The notes: generated by a model from the sequence alone, not told the origin. A stretch of DNA of 19,760 nucleotides from Prevotellaceae bacterium UBA5903 (GCA_002431845.1 DJEH01000100.1:1-19760), one strand, 5' to 3'. Shown: positions 1 through 8,391, numbered from the stretch's first letter. Program-made: numbers and translations.

Positions 1-1
1 T

Positions 2-601
2 AAAGCTGATTACAGTGGATTAATGGGCAAAATGAAGAGTTGGAATATAAGCAACTCTTTCAAATTCAATCTCATGCACAATCTTGATTATGCAACCGAC
101 GATATGAATGAAATGCCATCAAAATCTGCTGTAGACAACATCAACGTTAGCAACAACATGCGCATCGACTATCGAATTAAGGAAATACAAGTTGGAGCGA
201 AAGTAGACGTATTTTGGACCAAACAAAAAAGCATACAGAAGCGTTTTGCAGACAACTCATTTACACAGTTTAACTATGGTATAACGGTTTCTACACCTAT
301 TTTCTGGAACATCAATTTTGCTACCGACATCATGGCATACTATAAACGTGGCTATAGCGATACTTTGATGAATACTACTAACTGGGTATGGAATGCAGAG
401 ATTTCTCGACCATTCGGCAAAAAGAAACAATGGATTATCAAAGCCGTTGGATTTGACCTTTTACAACAAATTCCCAATGTTAGTCGATCTGTTAATGCAC
501 AAGGTTGGACGGAATCAAGATATAACACCAAGCCCTCGTATGCCATGCTAACGATTACCTATAGACTTGATGTAAAACCTAAGCAAATGGTTAAGAAATA
601 A
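2..601 (+). CDS. Outer-membrane beta-barrel protein, C-terminal fragment (5' end outside window)
   Basis: The reading frame is open from base 2, so this is the last 199 residues of a longer gene that starts upstream of the window; the ATG at 23 is internal. The protein shows the alternating polar/aromatic pattern of transmembrane beta strands, for example FNYGITVSTPIFWNINFATD and the last strand SYAMLTITYRLDV, followed by a short basic tail. This is the usual C-terminal end of the large TonB-receptor-like 'outer membrane beta-barrel' proteins of Bacteroidetes, which lie in the outer membrane. No plug domain or substrate-specific part is inside the window, so the ligand cannot be inferred. The gene converges on atpG, with a hairpin terminator 18 bp after its stop. 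Family assignment is by overall character, not by a diagnostic motif. Confidence 0.7.
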   Translation, partial: KADYSGLMGKMKSWNISNSFKFNLMHNLDYATDDMNEMPSKSAVDNINVSNNMRIDYRIKEIQVGAKVDVFWTKQKSIQKRFADNSFTQFNYGITVSTPIFWNINFATDIMAYYKRGYSDTLMNTTNWVWNAEISRPFGKKKQWIIKAVGFDLLQQIPNVSRSVNAQGWTESRYNTKPSYAMLTITYRLDVKPKQMVKK

Positions 602-619
602 GAATGAATTACATACAAC

Positions 620-681
620 AAGGGTGGTTCTATAACATCTGCTACAACAAATTATACAGCAGATTTTATAGAACCACCCTT
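620..681. terminator. Long hairpin, probable bidirectional terminator between barrel gene and atpG
   Basis: Bases 620-643 and 658-681 are inverted copies forming a 24-bp stem with one mismatch (A635, C636 region against 665-666) and a 14-nt loop. It sits between the two convergent stop codons (601 and 709). The downstream T-tract is weak on both sides, so it may act partly as a 3'-end stabilising stem as well as a terminator. Confidence 0.75.
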
Positions 682-708
682 ATTAGTCACCTACATAAAT
701 TAAACACT

Positions 709-1584
709 TCACTGCATACTACCACCTGCTATATCAAGAAGTTCAGATGTAATAGCTTGTTGGCGTGTTTTGTTATATGTTAGAGTGAGTTCACGCAACA
801 ATTCGTCAGCGTTGTCTGTAGCTGTTTGCATAGCCATCACACGAGCTGCATGTTCACTAGCAAGGCTATCAAGCAATGCCGTAAAAAGTTTTAAGTGCAA
901 TGATTTTGGAATAAGCTCGCTCACAACCTCCTGCTTAGAAGGCTCAACGATAAAGTCTAAAGTTGTATTATTTGCAGATACTTCCTGTTCGTCTGTTTGC
1001 AACTCTATAGGTAAGAAAGTTTCTTCTGTCAATATTTGTGTACCAGCACTCTTAAAGTGATGATATATCAAATCAACATGGTCAATCTCACCTTTAGCAA
1101 ACAAATCCATCAACTCCGAGGCTATTTGTGCAGCCTTGTCATAAGAAGGATGGTCAAGCAAGGACGAATAATCAATATCTGAAACAAAGCCTGCCTTTTG
1201 AGCAGCATCAGCAGCTTTCTTTCCTAATGGGTAAACCTTTAAAACCTTTATGTTCTTCTTGTGATAATCATCTATTTGGCGATTAAAAGCCTTAATTACA
1301 TTAGCATTAAAGCCACCGCAGAGCGAAGAATTTGACGTATAGAACACGATGGCAACTCGCTTCACTTCGCGCTTTTGCGCATAAGGAGTATCTATCTCGC
1401 CTTCCATGCTTCCAACAAATGTAGACATTATGTGAGATAGCTGATGCTCATACGGACGCATACTTTCAATAGCCTGCTGCGCATGGTGAAGTTTTGATGA
1501 CGCCACCATCTTCATGGCACTCGTTATCTTTCGGGTGCTATTTACTGAAGCTATTCGCGTTTTTACCTCTTTGAGTGAAGCCAT
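709..1584 (-). CDS. atpG: ATP synthase F1 subunit gamma
   Basis: Gamma is the central rotor shaft of F1; its N- and C-terminal helices form a coiled coil inside the alpha3beta3 ring and couple rotation to ATP synthesis at the inner membrane. The 291-residue product has the typical length. It begins with the conserved helix MASLKEVKTRIASVNSTRKIT and MKMVASSKL, and ends with the conserved C-terminal helix containing AMQTATDNADELL followed by TYNKTRQQAITSELLDIAGG. The Rossmann-like middle part includes the conserved SSLCGGFNANV. It is the last gene of the operon, five bases after atpA, and is followed by the convergent hairpin at 620-681. The start is clear because of the family-typical N-terminus. 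Confidence 0.97.
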   Translation of the reverse strand: MASLKEVKTRIASVNSTRKITSAMKMVASSKLHHAQQAIESMRPYEHQLSHIMSTFVGSMEGEIDTPYAQKREVKRVAIVFYTSNSSLCGGFNANVIKAFNRQIDDYHKKNIKVLKVYPLGKKAADAAQKAGFVSDIDYSSLLDHPSYDKAAQIASELMDLFAKGEIDHVDLIYHHFKSAGTQILTEETFLPIELQTDEQEVSANNTTLDFIVEPSKQEVVSELIPKSLHLKLFTALLDSLASEHAARVMAMQTATDNADELLRELTLTYNKTRQQAITSELLDIAGGSMQ

Positions 1585-1589
1585 AACCT

Positions 1590-3176
1590 TTATGCTTTAT
1601 ATTGTCCAGCTACATCAGCAGCCACTTTTTCGATGTTTTGCGTTACTTCTTCTGTAAGTTTGCCTTCAGCCAAAGCTTTTAGCACACTCTCTGCATATTG
1701 TGAACGGATAACCTGTAAGAATGTATCTTGAAAATCACGTACCTTATCAAGGGGCACATCCTTCAACAATCCATGTGTTCCACAATAAAGAACAGCAACC
1801 TGTTCTGCTACCGGCATCGGACTATATTGTGCTTGAATAAGCAACTGATTATTCTTACGTCCACGGTCTATAGTCATTGCCGTAACAGGATCCATATCAG
1901 AAGAGAACTTTGCAAAGGCTTCAAGTTCGCGATATTGTGCTTGGTCTATCTTTAACGTACCAGCCACCTTTTTCATGCTCTTGATTTGCGCTGCACCACC
2001 AACACGACTTACAGAAATACCTACGTCAATAGCAGGACGGAAACCCTGATTGAATAGATTGGTATCCAAATAAATCTGTCCATCAGTAATTGAAATTACA
2101 TTGGTAGGAATGTATGCAGAAACATCGCCGGCTTGAGTCTCAATAATAGGTAATGCAGTTAATGAGCCACCGCCTTTCACCTCTCCTTTCAAGCATGCAG
2201 GCAGATCGTTCATTTTTTCTGCAACCTCTTGTTGGTTATTTATCTTTGCAGCACGTTCCAACAAACGAGAATGCAAGTAGAACACATCACCAGGATAAGC
2301 CTCACGGCCTGAAGGACGACGCAAAATCAATGATATCTCACGATACGCAACAGCTTGCTTAGACAAGTCATCATACACAACCAGTGCATGCATACCGCGG
2401 TCACGGAAGTATTCACCAATGGCAGCACCTGCAAATGGTGCGTAGTATTGCATAGCAGCGGGTTCACCAGCAGTAGCACTAACAATAATTGTGTACTCCA
2501 TTGCCCCTGCTTGTTTAAGCGTATTGACAATGTTAGCCACAGTTGATGCCTTCTGGCCTATTGCTACATAAATGCAATAAACGGGATCACCATTCTTGTA
2601 GTTTTCCTTTTGATTGATAATGGTGTCAATGGCAATAGCCGTCTTACCCGTCTGACGATCGCCAATGATAAGTTCACGCTGACCACGGCCAATAGGTATC
2701 ATTGAGTCTACACTCTTAAGTCCTGTTTGCAATGCTTGCGTAACGGGTTGGCGATAAATAACGCCTGGTGCCTTACGGTCAAGAGGCATAAGATACTTTT
2801 TGCCTTCGATAGCCTTACCGCCATCAATAGGTGTGCCTAAGGGAGTAATAACACGTCCTAACATGTCATCACTAACCTCAATAGATGCAACTTTGCCTGT
2901 ACGCTTTACGCTTTGTCCTTCTTTTATACCCTCAGAAGAACCTAAAAGCACAGCACCTACATTATCCTCTTCAAGGTTCATGGCAACCCCCATCACACCA
3001 TTTTCAAATTCGATAAGTTCGTTTTCCGTGACATTGGTCAAGCCATAAATATGTGCTACGCCATCGCCTATTGACAAAACGACTCCCACCTCTTCGAATT
3101 TGACATCAGTGTCAATATCATGAAGTTCACGTAAAAGAACTTCGCTTACTTCACTTGGGTTTATCTTGTTAGACAT
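1590..3176 (-). CDS. atpA: ATP synthase F1 subunit alpha
   Basis: Alpha is the non-catalytic nucleotide-binding subunit alternating with beta in the F1 hexamer. The 528-residue protein has an N-terminal beta-barrel (about residues 25-95), the nucleotide-binding domain with Walker A GDRQTGKT at 172-179, and the family signature PAIDVGISVSR at 381-391, whose Arg391 matches the arginine finger that reaches into the beta catalytic site. The C-terminal helical bundle follows. It is separated from atpH by 94 bp containing a small inverted repeat, and from atpG by 5 bp. Length and motifs are complete; nothing suggests damage. Confidence 0.98.
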   Translation of the reverse strand: MSNKINPSEVSEVLLRELHDIDTDVKFEEVGVVLSIGDGVAHIYGLTNVTENELIEFENGVMGVAMNLEEDNVGAVLLGSSEGIKEGQSVKRTGKVASIEVSDDMLGRVITPLGTPIDGGKAIEGKKYLMPLDRKAPGVIYRQPVTQALQTGLKSVDSMIPIGRGQRELIIGDRQTGKTAIAIDTIINQKENYKNGDPVYCIYVAIGQKASTVANIVNTLKQAGAMEYTIIVSATAGEPAAMQYYAPFAGAAIGEYFRDRGMHALVVYDDLSKQAVAYREISLILRRPSGREAYPGDVFYLHSRLLERAAKINNQQEVAEKMNDLPACLKGEVKGGGSLTALPIIETQAGDVSAYIPTNVISITDGQIYLDTNLFNQGFRPAIDVGISVSRVGGAAQIKSMKKVAGTLKIDQAQYRELEAFAKFSSDMDPVTAMTIDRGRKNNQLLIQAQYSPMPVAEQVAVLYCGTHGLLKDVPLDKVRDFQDTFLQVIRSQYAESVLKALAEGKLTEEVTQNIEKVAADVAGQYKA

Positions 3177-3230
3177 TTATAATAATCGTTTTCTAAAAAG
3201 TTTTGTGCCTTGACGCATCAGCATTGATGA

Positions 3231-3264
3231 AAGCATGTCTGCATAATGCCTATGCACAAAGCTT
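3231..3264 (-). other. Intercistronic inverted repeat between atpH and atpA
   Basis: TGCATA (3240-3245) and TATGCA (3251-3256) pair around a 5-nt loop, and AAGC (3231-3234) can pair with GCTT (3261-3264) outside an internal loop. It would form in the operon mRNA ahead of atpA. The stem is short and AU-rich, so its effect is uncertain. Confidence 0.35.
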
Positions 3265-3270
3265 ATTATA

Positions 3271-3810
3271 TTAATGTAATTCGCGTTTAAACTTGGCTAA
3301 TTGAGAACGTACACTCGCATCTAAACGATATGTATCATACTGTAATATAAAGCCTCCACCAATTGAAGAGTCCTCTTTTACTTTGAAATCAACACGACAC
3401 TTTGATTTTCTCTCAACCATATCCTTTAAGCGGTTTGTTATTTCAGCTGAAAGTGCCGTGGGCAAAGTCAATTCTCCCTTAATGATGTGATTTTTTTTGC
3501 GATATAGTGTGCCATACGAATGCGCTACAAAAAGCATTATATCAGCTCTCATTTTTTTGAGAACAAGCAGCACAAAGCGACTCAAAGATTTTGAAGGCTC
3601 TGATGCACCACAAGCTGCTGTCAGCAATATTTTTTGTTTTTGTGCATCTGTAAGCACTGGATTAATCATTGCTTGCTGCAATGCAGGAACCTCAAGATAG
3701 CTTTCTGCTAAAGTATTTGTTTCAGTATATACTTGCTCTTCCTCGCCGTTTTCTGTTGCAAACAGCAATAGCGCATTTGCATAACGCATTGAAATGATGC
3801 CTAAATCCAT
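3271..3810 (-). CDS. atpH: ATP synthase F1 subunit delta
   Basis: Delta (OSCP type) sits on top of F1 and links it to the peripheral b-subunit stalk. The 179-residue product has the usual length and begins MDLGIISMRYANALL, which matches the family's opening helix (normally '...A.RYA.ALF.'). The C-terminal part holds the conserved pattern DFKVKEDSSIGGGFILQYDTY followed by DASVRSQLAKFKREL, the region that contacts the b subunits. It follows atpF by 38 bp. An alternative start at Met8 is possible, because the family's conserved region begins there, but the upstream ATG leaves a natural short spacer. Confidence 0.96.
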   Translation of the reverse strand: MDLGIISMRYANALLLFATENGEEEQVYTETNTLAESYLEVPALQQAMINPVLTDAQKQKILLTAACGASEPSKSLSRFVLLVLKKMRADIMLFVAHSYGTLYRKKNHIIKGELTLPTALSAEITNRLKDMVERKSKCRVDFKVKEDSSIGGGFILQYDTYRLDASVRSQLAKFKRELH

Positions 3811-3848
3811 AATACAATGAATTTATAATTAATGTTCAAAAAAAGACA

Positions 3849-4361
3849 TCAAGATTTGCAGACTTCATCTAGCATCTGCTCTACGAACTTCTGCTGTTCA
3901 GCATCGTTAGATAGGCGCTGGCGCACAACCTTCTCAGCTATAGAGATTGAAAGTTCAGCCACTGTTTGACGAATATCGCGCAATGCGTTCTCTTTCTCTG
4001 TAGCTATCTGTGCTTTAGCATCTAACAAGAGTTTTGCACCCTCATTCTGCGCTCTTTCGCGTGCTTCTCTAACTATGCTGTCACCCGTTGCCTTTGCTTG
4101 ACTTAATATCTCTGATTGACGTGCACGAGCTTCATTTAGTATGCGCTCGCTCTCCTGCTGAATGCCTGCAAGACGCTCATTTGCCTCGTGAGCTTTCTGC
4201 AAAGATTCGTCAATATAGTTCTTACGTTCCTCCACCATCTTCGTTATAACAGGAAAACCAAATTTCACCATTAAAAAGAAAACAATAAGAAACGAAAGAA
4301 GCATCCAAAACAGAAGACCGAAATCAGGTGTCAATATGGATGGCAGATTTAATGACTGCAT
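3849..4361 (-). CDS. atpF: ATP synthase F0 subunit b
   Basis: Subunit b is the peripheral stator stalk, anchored in the inner membrane and reaching along F1 to delta. The 170-residue protein has one N-terminal membrane segment at about residues 14-36 (LLFWMLLSFLIVFFLMVKFG), then a long charged, Ala/Glu/Arg-rich helix predicted to be a right-handed coiled coil, ending in the delta-binding region. Only one b-type gene is present in the operon, so a homodimer is expected rather than b/b'. The gene is preceded by an 80-bp gap with a strong hairpin (4386-4430), the only such element of that strength inside the operon. Confidence 0.96.
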   Translation of the reverse strand: MQSLNLPSILTPDFGLLFWMLLSFLIVFFLMVKFGFPVITKMVEERKNYIDESLQKAHEANERLAGIQQESERILNEARARQSEILSQAKATGDSIVREARERAQNEGAKLLLDAKAQIATEKENALRDIRQTVAELSISIAEKVVRQRLSNDAEQQKFVEQMLDEVCKS

Positions 4362-4385
4362 AATGAATGTTTTTAATGTTCTAAT

Positions 4386-4430
4386 TTATGAGTAACAAAA
4401 TGAATATACTCATTCATCTGTTACTCATAA
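4386..4430 (-). promoter_or_regulatory. Intercistronic hairpin between atpE and atpF
   Basis: TTATGAGTAAC (4386-4396) and GTTACTCATAA (4420-4430) form a perfect 11-bp stem; after a 3x2 internal loop, ATGAAT (4400-4405) pairs with ATTCAT (4412-4417) around a 6-nt loop. In the mRNA it lies 11 nt after the atpE stop and about 24 nt before the atpF start. There is no U-tract after it, so I read it as an RNA-stability, processing or partial-attenuation element rather than a full terminator. The extra c-subunit demand of the rotor ring gives a reason for such an element just downstream of atpE. Confidence 0.6.
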
Positions 4431-4441
4431 ACTTATCTTTT

Positions 4442-4690
4442 TTATAGGAATAGACAAAGCAAGCAAACTATCACTGCAAAAAGTGCGACACCCTCAACAA
4501 GGGCTGCAATGATAATCATATTTGTACGAATATCGCCTGTTGATTCTGGTTGGCGTGCAATAGCTTCCATAGCAGAACTACCAATACGACCAATACCAAT
4601 ACCTGCACCAATAGCAGCTATACCTGCGCCAATACCAACACCTAACTTTGCAATTCCTGCAGCTTCTAACAATGCAATTAAAAGAAACAT
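4442..4690 (-). CDS. atpE: ATP synthase F0 subunit c (proteolipid, rotor ring)
   Basis: Subunit c forms the membrane rotor ring. The 82-residue hairpin protein has two hydrophobic helices joined by the polar loop ARQPE (45-49) that touches gamma/epsilon. The first helix carries the glycine repeats (G17, G19, G21, G23 and G28, G30, G32, G34) needed for tight packing; the second carries the ion-binding carboxylate Glu66 in ALVEGVALF. Sodium-type rings usually have Gln in helix 1 and Ser/Thr right after the Glu. Here these places hold Ile33 and Gly67, which points to proton coupling (inference from known families). The leader upstream is very A/U-rich, suited to efficient translation of this high-copy subunit. 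Confidence 0.97.
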   Translation of the reverse strand: MFLLIALLEAAGIAKLGVGIGAGIAAIGAGIGIGRIGSSAMEAIARQPESTGDIRTNMIIIAALVEGVALFAVIVCLLCLFL

Positions 4691-4781
4691 AATATTTAAA
4701 TTTTATGGGTTATTTTTTTGTTAATTCTATTTGTTTTAAAACGCATTCTCTAAACTAAATATTAGGAAAATCACGCTTTAA

Positions 4782-5861
4782 TTAATGCTCTGCTTCTGGA
4801 TGAGCAAGTCCGATAAACACCGCACTCAACATTGTAAATACGTATGCCTGAATGAATGCTACCAACAATTCCAAACAGTTCATAAATATCATCATCACAA
4901 AACTAACAATGGTTAGTGGGGTACCTATTACAGCCCCTAATTGGCATGTGATAAAAATGATGCATGTTAATGAAAGAATGATAGCATGTCCGCCCATCAT
5001 ATTGGCAAACAAACGTACCATCAATGCAAACGGCTTTGTAAAGATACCAAACAACTCTATTACAGGCATCATTGGCACTGGACATTTTAGCCATGTAGGT
5101 ACAGGTGGCCATAATGTTTCCTTCCAATATTCTTTGTTGCCAAACAGATTTACAAGTAAGAGCGTGAACATTGCCAATATAAACGTGATGTTTATATTGC
5201 CCGTTATATTTGCGCCACCTGGAAAGATTGGTAACAAACCTAACAAATTAGTTATGAATATAAAGAAGAAAGCCGTTAATAAAAACGGAGCATACTTGCG
5301 ATAATGCTTTTCGCCTACAGAAGGACGTATCAAGTCATCATTGATAGACATAACAAACATCTCTACCAATCCAACAAATCCCTTAGGGGCTTTATCTCCA
5401 GGTTGTTTGCCTTTATACCAATGCGCAGAGCCAATAAAGATTGCAGCCATCAGCAAAACAACAATCCAAATCTGTACAACATCCTTTGTTATACTTATAT
5501 CAAGTGGGCGCACATCTTGACCATTGGCCAAATGTTCATACACCTTTCCGTTATGCTCCTCATTTAAGTAAAAGCCTTCGTACGTGCCATCTTTGCTTTC
5601 ATGAAAACGAGCAGAACTAAATATGTGCCAACCACTATTCTCACCCTTAACTATAATAGGCAAAGGTATAGATATCGCATGATCATTGATCGTTGTAATG
5701 TGCCATTCGTAAGCATCACTCATGTGCCCTAAAACGATTTCTTTAACATCGACGCTTGACGACTTATCCTCCTTGCTTGCAAAAGCAGGCATAGATGTCG
5801 TAAACAATGTTATCAATGCTAACACAATCGGCACCAAGTGTTTTTTATTGAAGTATTTCAT
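4782..5861 (-). CDS. atpB: ATP synthase F0 subunit a
   Basis: Subunit a provides the two proton half-channels next to the c ring. The 359-residue protein is longer than the E. coli form because of an N-terminal signal-peptide-like segment (about residues 9-28, ending AFA-S) and a roughly 100-residue hydrophilic stretch expected on the periplasmic side before the first membrane helix (about 128-146). The conserved helix FTKPFALMVRLFANMMGGH contains the essential Arg283; NLLGLLP at 205-211 is another family motif. Its start codon overlaps the stop of the AtpI-like gene (ATGA at 5858-5861), indicating translational coupling. The long N-terminal extension is usual in Bacteroidetes subunit a. Confidence 0.97.
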   Translation of the reverse strand: MKYFNKKHLVPIVLALITLFTTSMPAFASKEDKSSSVDVKEIVLGHMSDAYEWHITTINDHAISIPLPIIVKGENSGWHIFSSARFHESKDGTYEGFYLNEEHNGKVYEHLANGQDVRPLDISITKDVVQIWIVVLLMAAIFIGSAHWYKGKQPGDKAPKGFVGLVEMFVMSINDDLIRPSVGEKHYRKYAPFLLTAFFFIFITNLLGLLPIFPGGANITGNINITFILAMFTLLLVNLFGNKEYWKETLWPPVPTWLKCPVPMMPVIELFGIFTKPFALMVRLFANMMGGHAIILSLTCIIFITCQLGAVIGTPLTIVSFVMMIFMNCLELLVAFIQAYVFTMLSAVFIGLAHPEAEH

Positions 5862-6274
5862 TGCTTCTTGCTAATTTTTTGCTCCACCTTAACATAAAAT
5901 ATGATTGATGTTATCATACTTACTAAGTAGAGCACTAAAAGGTTCATGGAGAATGCCAATATATTTCGGCAATCAGCTAATGCGTATATTAGCAATATTG
6001 CTATTGCAAGAAATAGCCGAAGGACTTTTCCCAAAAGATAAAATCCAATAGCTTTTTTCCCACCATTCTTCATCACGATAGTGAACAATGCACCACCTCC
6101 TAAACTTAATGCAAAGAACAAGGTAGATATTACTACCAAATAAGGAACTTGCTGAAAAGCTGTTTCCTTTCCTGCAATAGAGAATTCTATGAAGAATAGC
6201 AATACACTAACTGCACAAAACGCGATAGCCTTTGATATCAGCGATTTCAGCATGTGCTTTTGCAGTGTTTCCAT
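5858..6274 (-). CDS. Small four-helix membrane protein of the atp operon, AtpI-like
   Basis: This 138-residue protein has four predicted membrane helices (about residues 11-31, 44-66, 77-98 and 106-128), short loops and a basic C-terminus. It sits in the place where Bacteroidetes atp operons carry a small hydrophobic protein before atpB, and it overlaps atpB by four bases. By position and shape it resembles AtpI (UncI), which in other bacteria helps c-ring assembly and Mg2+ supply, but I see no motif that proves homology, so the function is an inference from context. The ATG at 6272-6274 is the first in the frame with a sensible membrane N-terminus. Confidence 0.7.
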   Translation of the reverse strand: METLQKHMLKSLISKAIAFCAVSVLLFFIEFSIAGKETAFQQVPYLVVISTLFFALSLGGGALFTIVMKNGGKKAIGFYLLGKVLRLFLAIAILLIYALADCRNILAFSMNLLVLYLVSMITSIIFYVKVEQKISKKQ

Positions 6275-6517
6275 GGTATTTGATTATAGTGTTTTTATAT
6301 TAGTGAATATCTTCGTTATGGGCAATATATGAAAGTAACCTAATGCATCGCCCTAAGACATGTATTGTATGTTGCATATAAATATAGCCAATACATTCTA
6401 ACTACATAAACATACCACATATTTTACACGACTTCACTCTCACACTATAACTTACCTTGGTTGCATTTACTCATATCAGCGGACGATATGAAACGCTACT
6501 ACTCTGTACTAAAGCAT
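6275..6517 (-). other. Gene-free 243-bp spacer inside the atp operon, with hairpins
   Basis: No convincing reading frame lies here. Two inverted repeats are visible: CATATC/GATATG (6472-6477 and 6485-6490, 7-nt loop) shortly after the atpC stop, and ATGTATTG/CAATACAT (6360-6367 and 6389-6396), whose loop contains a further TATG-TTG-CATA mini-hairpin. I found no TAnnTTTG box on the minus strand, so a second promoter is not supported. The spacer may be a site of mRNA processing that separates atpDC from the membrane-sector genes. Confidence 0.45.
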
Positions 6518-6754
6518 TTATGCCGTTTCCACACATATTGAAACAACGTCATGCGCCATCTCAACAAAGCCACCGCTAATATCCACCTTATAAGGCTCGT
6601 CACCTACACATTCTATGATACCTTCCGACAAGGTCGAAATTATGGGAGCATGTCCTTTTAGTATTTCAAAACGACCTTTTGTTCCTGGCAATTTCACACC
6701 ATTTACTTCAGCATCATAAAGCGTTTTTTCGGGAGAAACTATTATTACTTTCAT
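6518..6754 (-). CDS. atpC: ATP synthase F1 subunit epsilon, short form
   Basis: Epsilon binds the foot of gamma and connects the rotor to the c ring. The 78-residue protein contains only the N-terminal beta-sandwich: KVIIVSPEKTLYDAEV at the start, GRFEILKGHAPIISTL (the conserved 'G.....HAP..'), and YKVDISGGFVEMAHDVVSICVE (the conserved 'GGF.E...') at the end. Family members such as the E. coli one are about 130-140 residues and carry a C-terminal two-helix hairpin that inhibits ATP hydrolysis; this is missing here and the stop follows the sandwich directly. The short form is known in Bacteroidetes, so this is not a truncation by mutation. It lies 17 bp after atpD. Confidence 0.94.
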   Translation of the reverse strand: MKVIIVSPEKTLYDAEVNGVKLPGTKGRFEILKGHAPIISTLSEGIIECVGDEPYKVDISGGFVEMAHDVVSICVETA

Positions 6755-6771
6755 ATTTATAATGAGCTATA

Positions 6772-8304
6772 TTAAGCTTGCGCCATCAGTTTCTTTCCTT
6801 TTTCAATAGCTTCATCAATAGTTCCAACATTCAAGAAAGCCTGTTCTGGAAGGTCATCCACTTCGCCATCCAATATCATGTTAAAACCACGAATAACCTC
6901 GTCTATAGGAACCATTACACCTGGTACACCTGTAAACTTCTCTGCCACCGTGAATGGCTGGCTCAAGAAACGTTGAACTCGACGTGCTCTATTCACTGTC
7001 AAGCGGTCTTCGTCTGACAATTCGTCCATACCCAAAATTGCAATAATGTCTTGCAATTCTTTATACTTTTGAAGAATTTGCTTAACACGTTGTGCGCAGT
7101 TGTAATGTTCTTCGCCTATCACTTTAGGATCAAGAATACGCGATGTAGAGTCCAATGGGTCTACAGCTGGATAAATACCCAACTCCGTAATCTTACGGCT
7201 CAACACTGTTGTAGCATCCAAGTGAGTAAAGGTAGTAGCAGGAGCAGGGTCTGTAAGGTCATCTGCAGGCACATACACAGCTTGAATAGAGGTAATAGAG
7301 CCATTCTTTGTTGAGGTAATGCGCTCTTGCATTGCACCCATTTCGCTTGCCAACGTAGGCTGATAACCTACAGCCGAAGGCATACGCCCAAGCAAAGCCG
7401 AGACCTCTGAACCAGCTTGTGTAAAACGGAATATATTATCAATAAAGAACAATATATCTGAAGTTTTTCCTTCCTTCGCACCTGCGTCACGGAAACTCTC
7501 TGCAATTGACAAACCTGACAATGCTACTGACGAACGTGCTCCAGGTGGCTCATTCATCTGTCCATAAACAAGCGTTGCTTGACTTTTTGCCACTTCGTTA
7601 TAATCAACCTTCGACAAGTCCCACTCGCCACGCTCCATAGCCTCAGCAAATTCTTTACCATAGCGAACAACACCGCTTTCAATCATTTCGCGAAGCAAAT
7701 CGTTACCTTCACGTGTACGTTCACCAACACCTGCAAAAACTGAGAAGCCATCATGTCCTTTGGCTATATTATTGATAAGTTCCATAATAAGCACAGTCTT
7801 ACCAACACCTGCGCCACCGAACAAACCAATTTTACCACCTTTGGCATAAGGTTCGAGTAGGTCAATAACCTTAATACCTGTATAAAGAACTTCGCTACTT
7901 GTTTTTAAGTCCTCAAACTTTGGAGGTTCTCTATGAATAGGATATGTACCTGACGAACGATCCAATGTCTTTAAACCATCAATAGAGTCACCCGTCACGT
8001 TCATCATGCGTCCCTTAATCTGATTGCCTGTAGGCATAGATATTGGAGCTCCCGTACGTCTAACCTCTAATCCACGGCTCAATCCGTCGGTGTTATCCAT
8101 TGCCACAGTTCTTACTGTGTCCTCGCCGATGTGTTGTTGCACCTCTATCACAATGTTTCTACCATCGGGATGAGTCACTTCAAGAGCCTCGTGGATACGT
8201 GGCAATACCTCATCGGCTGGTTTACCCTGTGTGTCAAATTTTACATCGACCACAGCACCGATAATCTGTGAGATATGCCCAATTTTCACGCTATTTTCAC
8301 TCAT
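6772..8304 (-). CDS. atpD: ATP synthase F1 subunit beta (catalytic)
   Basis: Beta carries the catalytic sites of F1. The 510-residue protein has the N-terminal barrel, Walker A GGAGVGKT at 163-170, the catalytic glutamate in GERTREG (Glu195), the Walker B strand ILFFIDNIFRFTQAG, and the region ALLGRMPSAVGYQPTL, which contains the DELSEED-side approach; later DELSDEDRL corresponds to the DELSEED lever that pushes gamma. It is the first gene of the operon, with a Bacteroidetes-type promoter 57-87 bp upstream. The order atpD-atpC first, ahead of the F0 genes, differs from the E. coli order and is usual in Bacteroidetes. Confidence 0.98.
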   Translation of the reverse strand: MSENSVKIGHISQIIGAVVDVKFDTQGKPADEVLPRIHEALEVTHPDGRNIVIEVQQHIGEDTVRTVAMDNTDGLSRGLEVRRTGAPISMPTGNQIKGRMMNVTGDSIDGLKTLDRSSGTYPIHREPPKFEDLKTSSEVLYTGIKVIDLLEPYAKGGKIGLFGGAGVGKTVLIMELINNIAKGHDGFSVFAGVGERTREGNDLLREMIESGVVRYGKEFAEAMERGEWDLSKVDYNEVAKSQATLVYGQMNEPPGARSSVALSGLSIAESFRDAGAKEGKTSDILFFIDNIFRFTQAGSEVSALLGRMPSAVGYQPTLASEMGAMQERITSTKNGSITSIQAVYVPADDLTDPAPATTFTHLDATTVLSRKITELGIYPAVDPLDSTSRILDPKVIGEEHYNCAQRVKQILQKYKELQDIIAILGMDELSDEDRLTVNRARRVQRFLSQPFTVAEKFTGVPGVMVPIDEVIRGFNMILDGEVDDLPEQAFLNVGTIDEAIEKGKKLMAQA

Positions 8305-8360
8305 GATTTTTTATTATAATAGCCTTTAGTTTACTATCTTCTTGCTTTATTTTTCAATCG

Positions 8361-8391
8361 CAAAATTAACATTTATCATTTAATAAGCAAC
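8361..8391 (-). promoter_or_regulatory. Promoter of the atp operon
   Basis: On the minus strand the sequence reads TTG (8388-8390), 19 bp, then TAATTTTG (8361-8368), a full match to the Bacteroidetes -7 box TAnnTTTG with acceptable -33 spacing. Transcription would start near 8354-8357, leaving a leader of about 50 nt before atpD. Confidence 0.75.

Noticed and set aside
4852..5304. Plus-strand open frame of 150 codons
   Set aside because: It lies fully antisense to atpB; the protein is low in plausible domains and mirrors the membrane helices of atpB. No promoter supports it.
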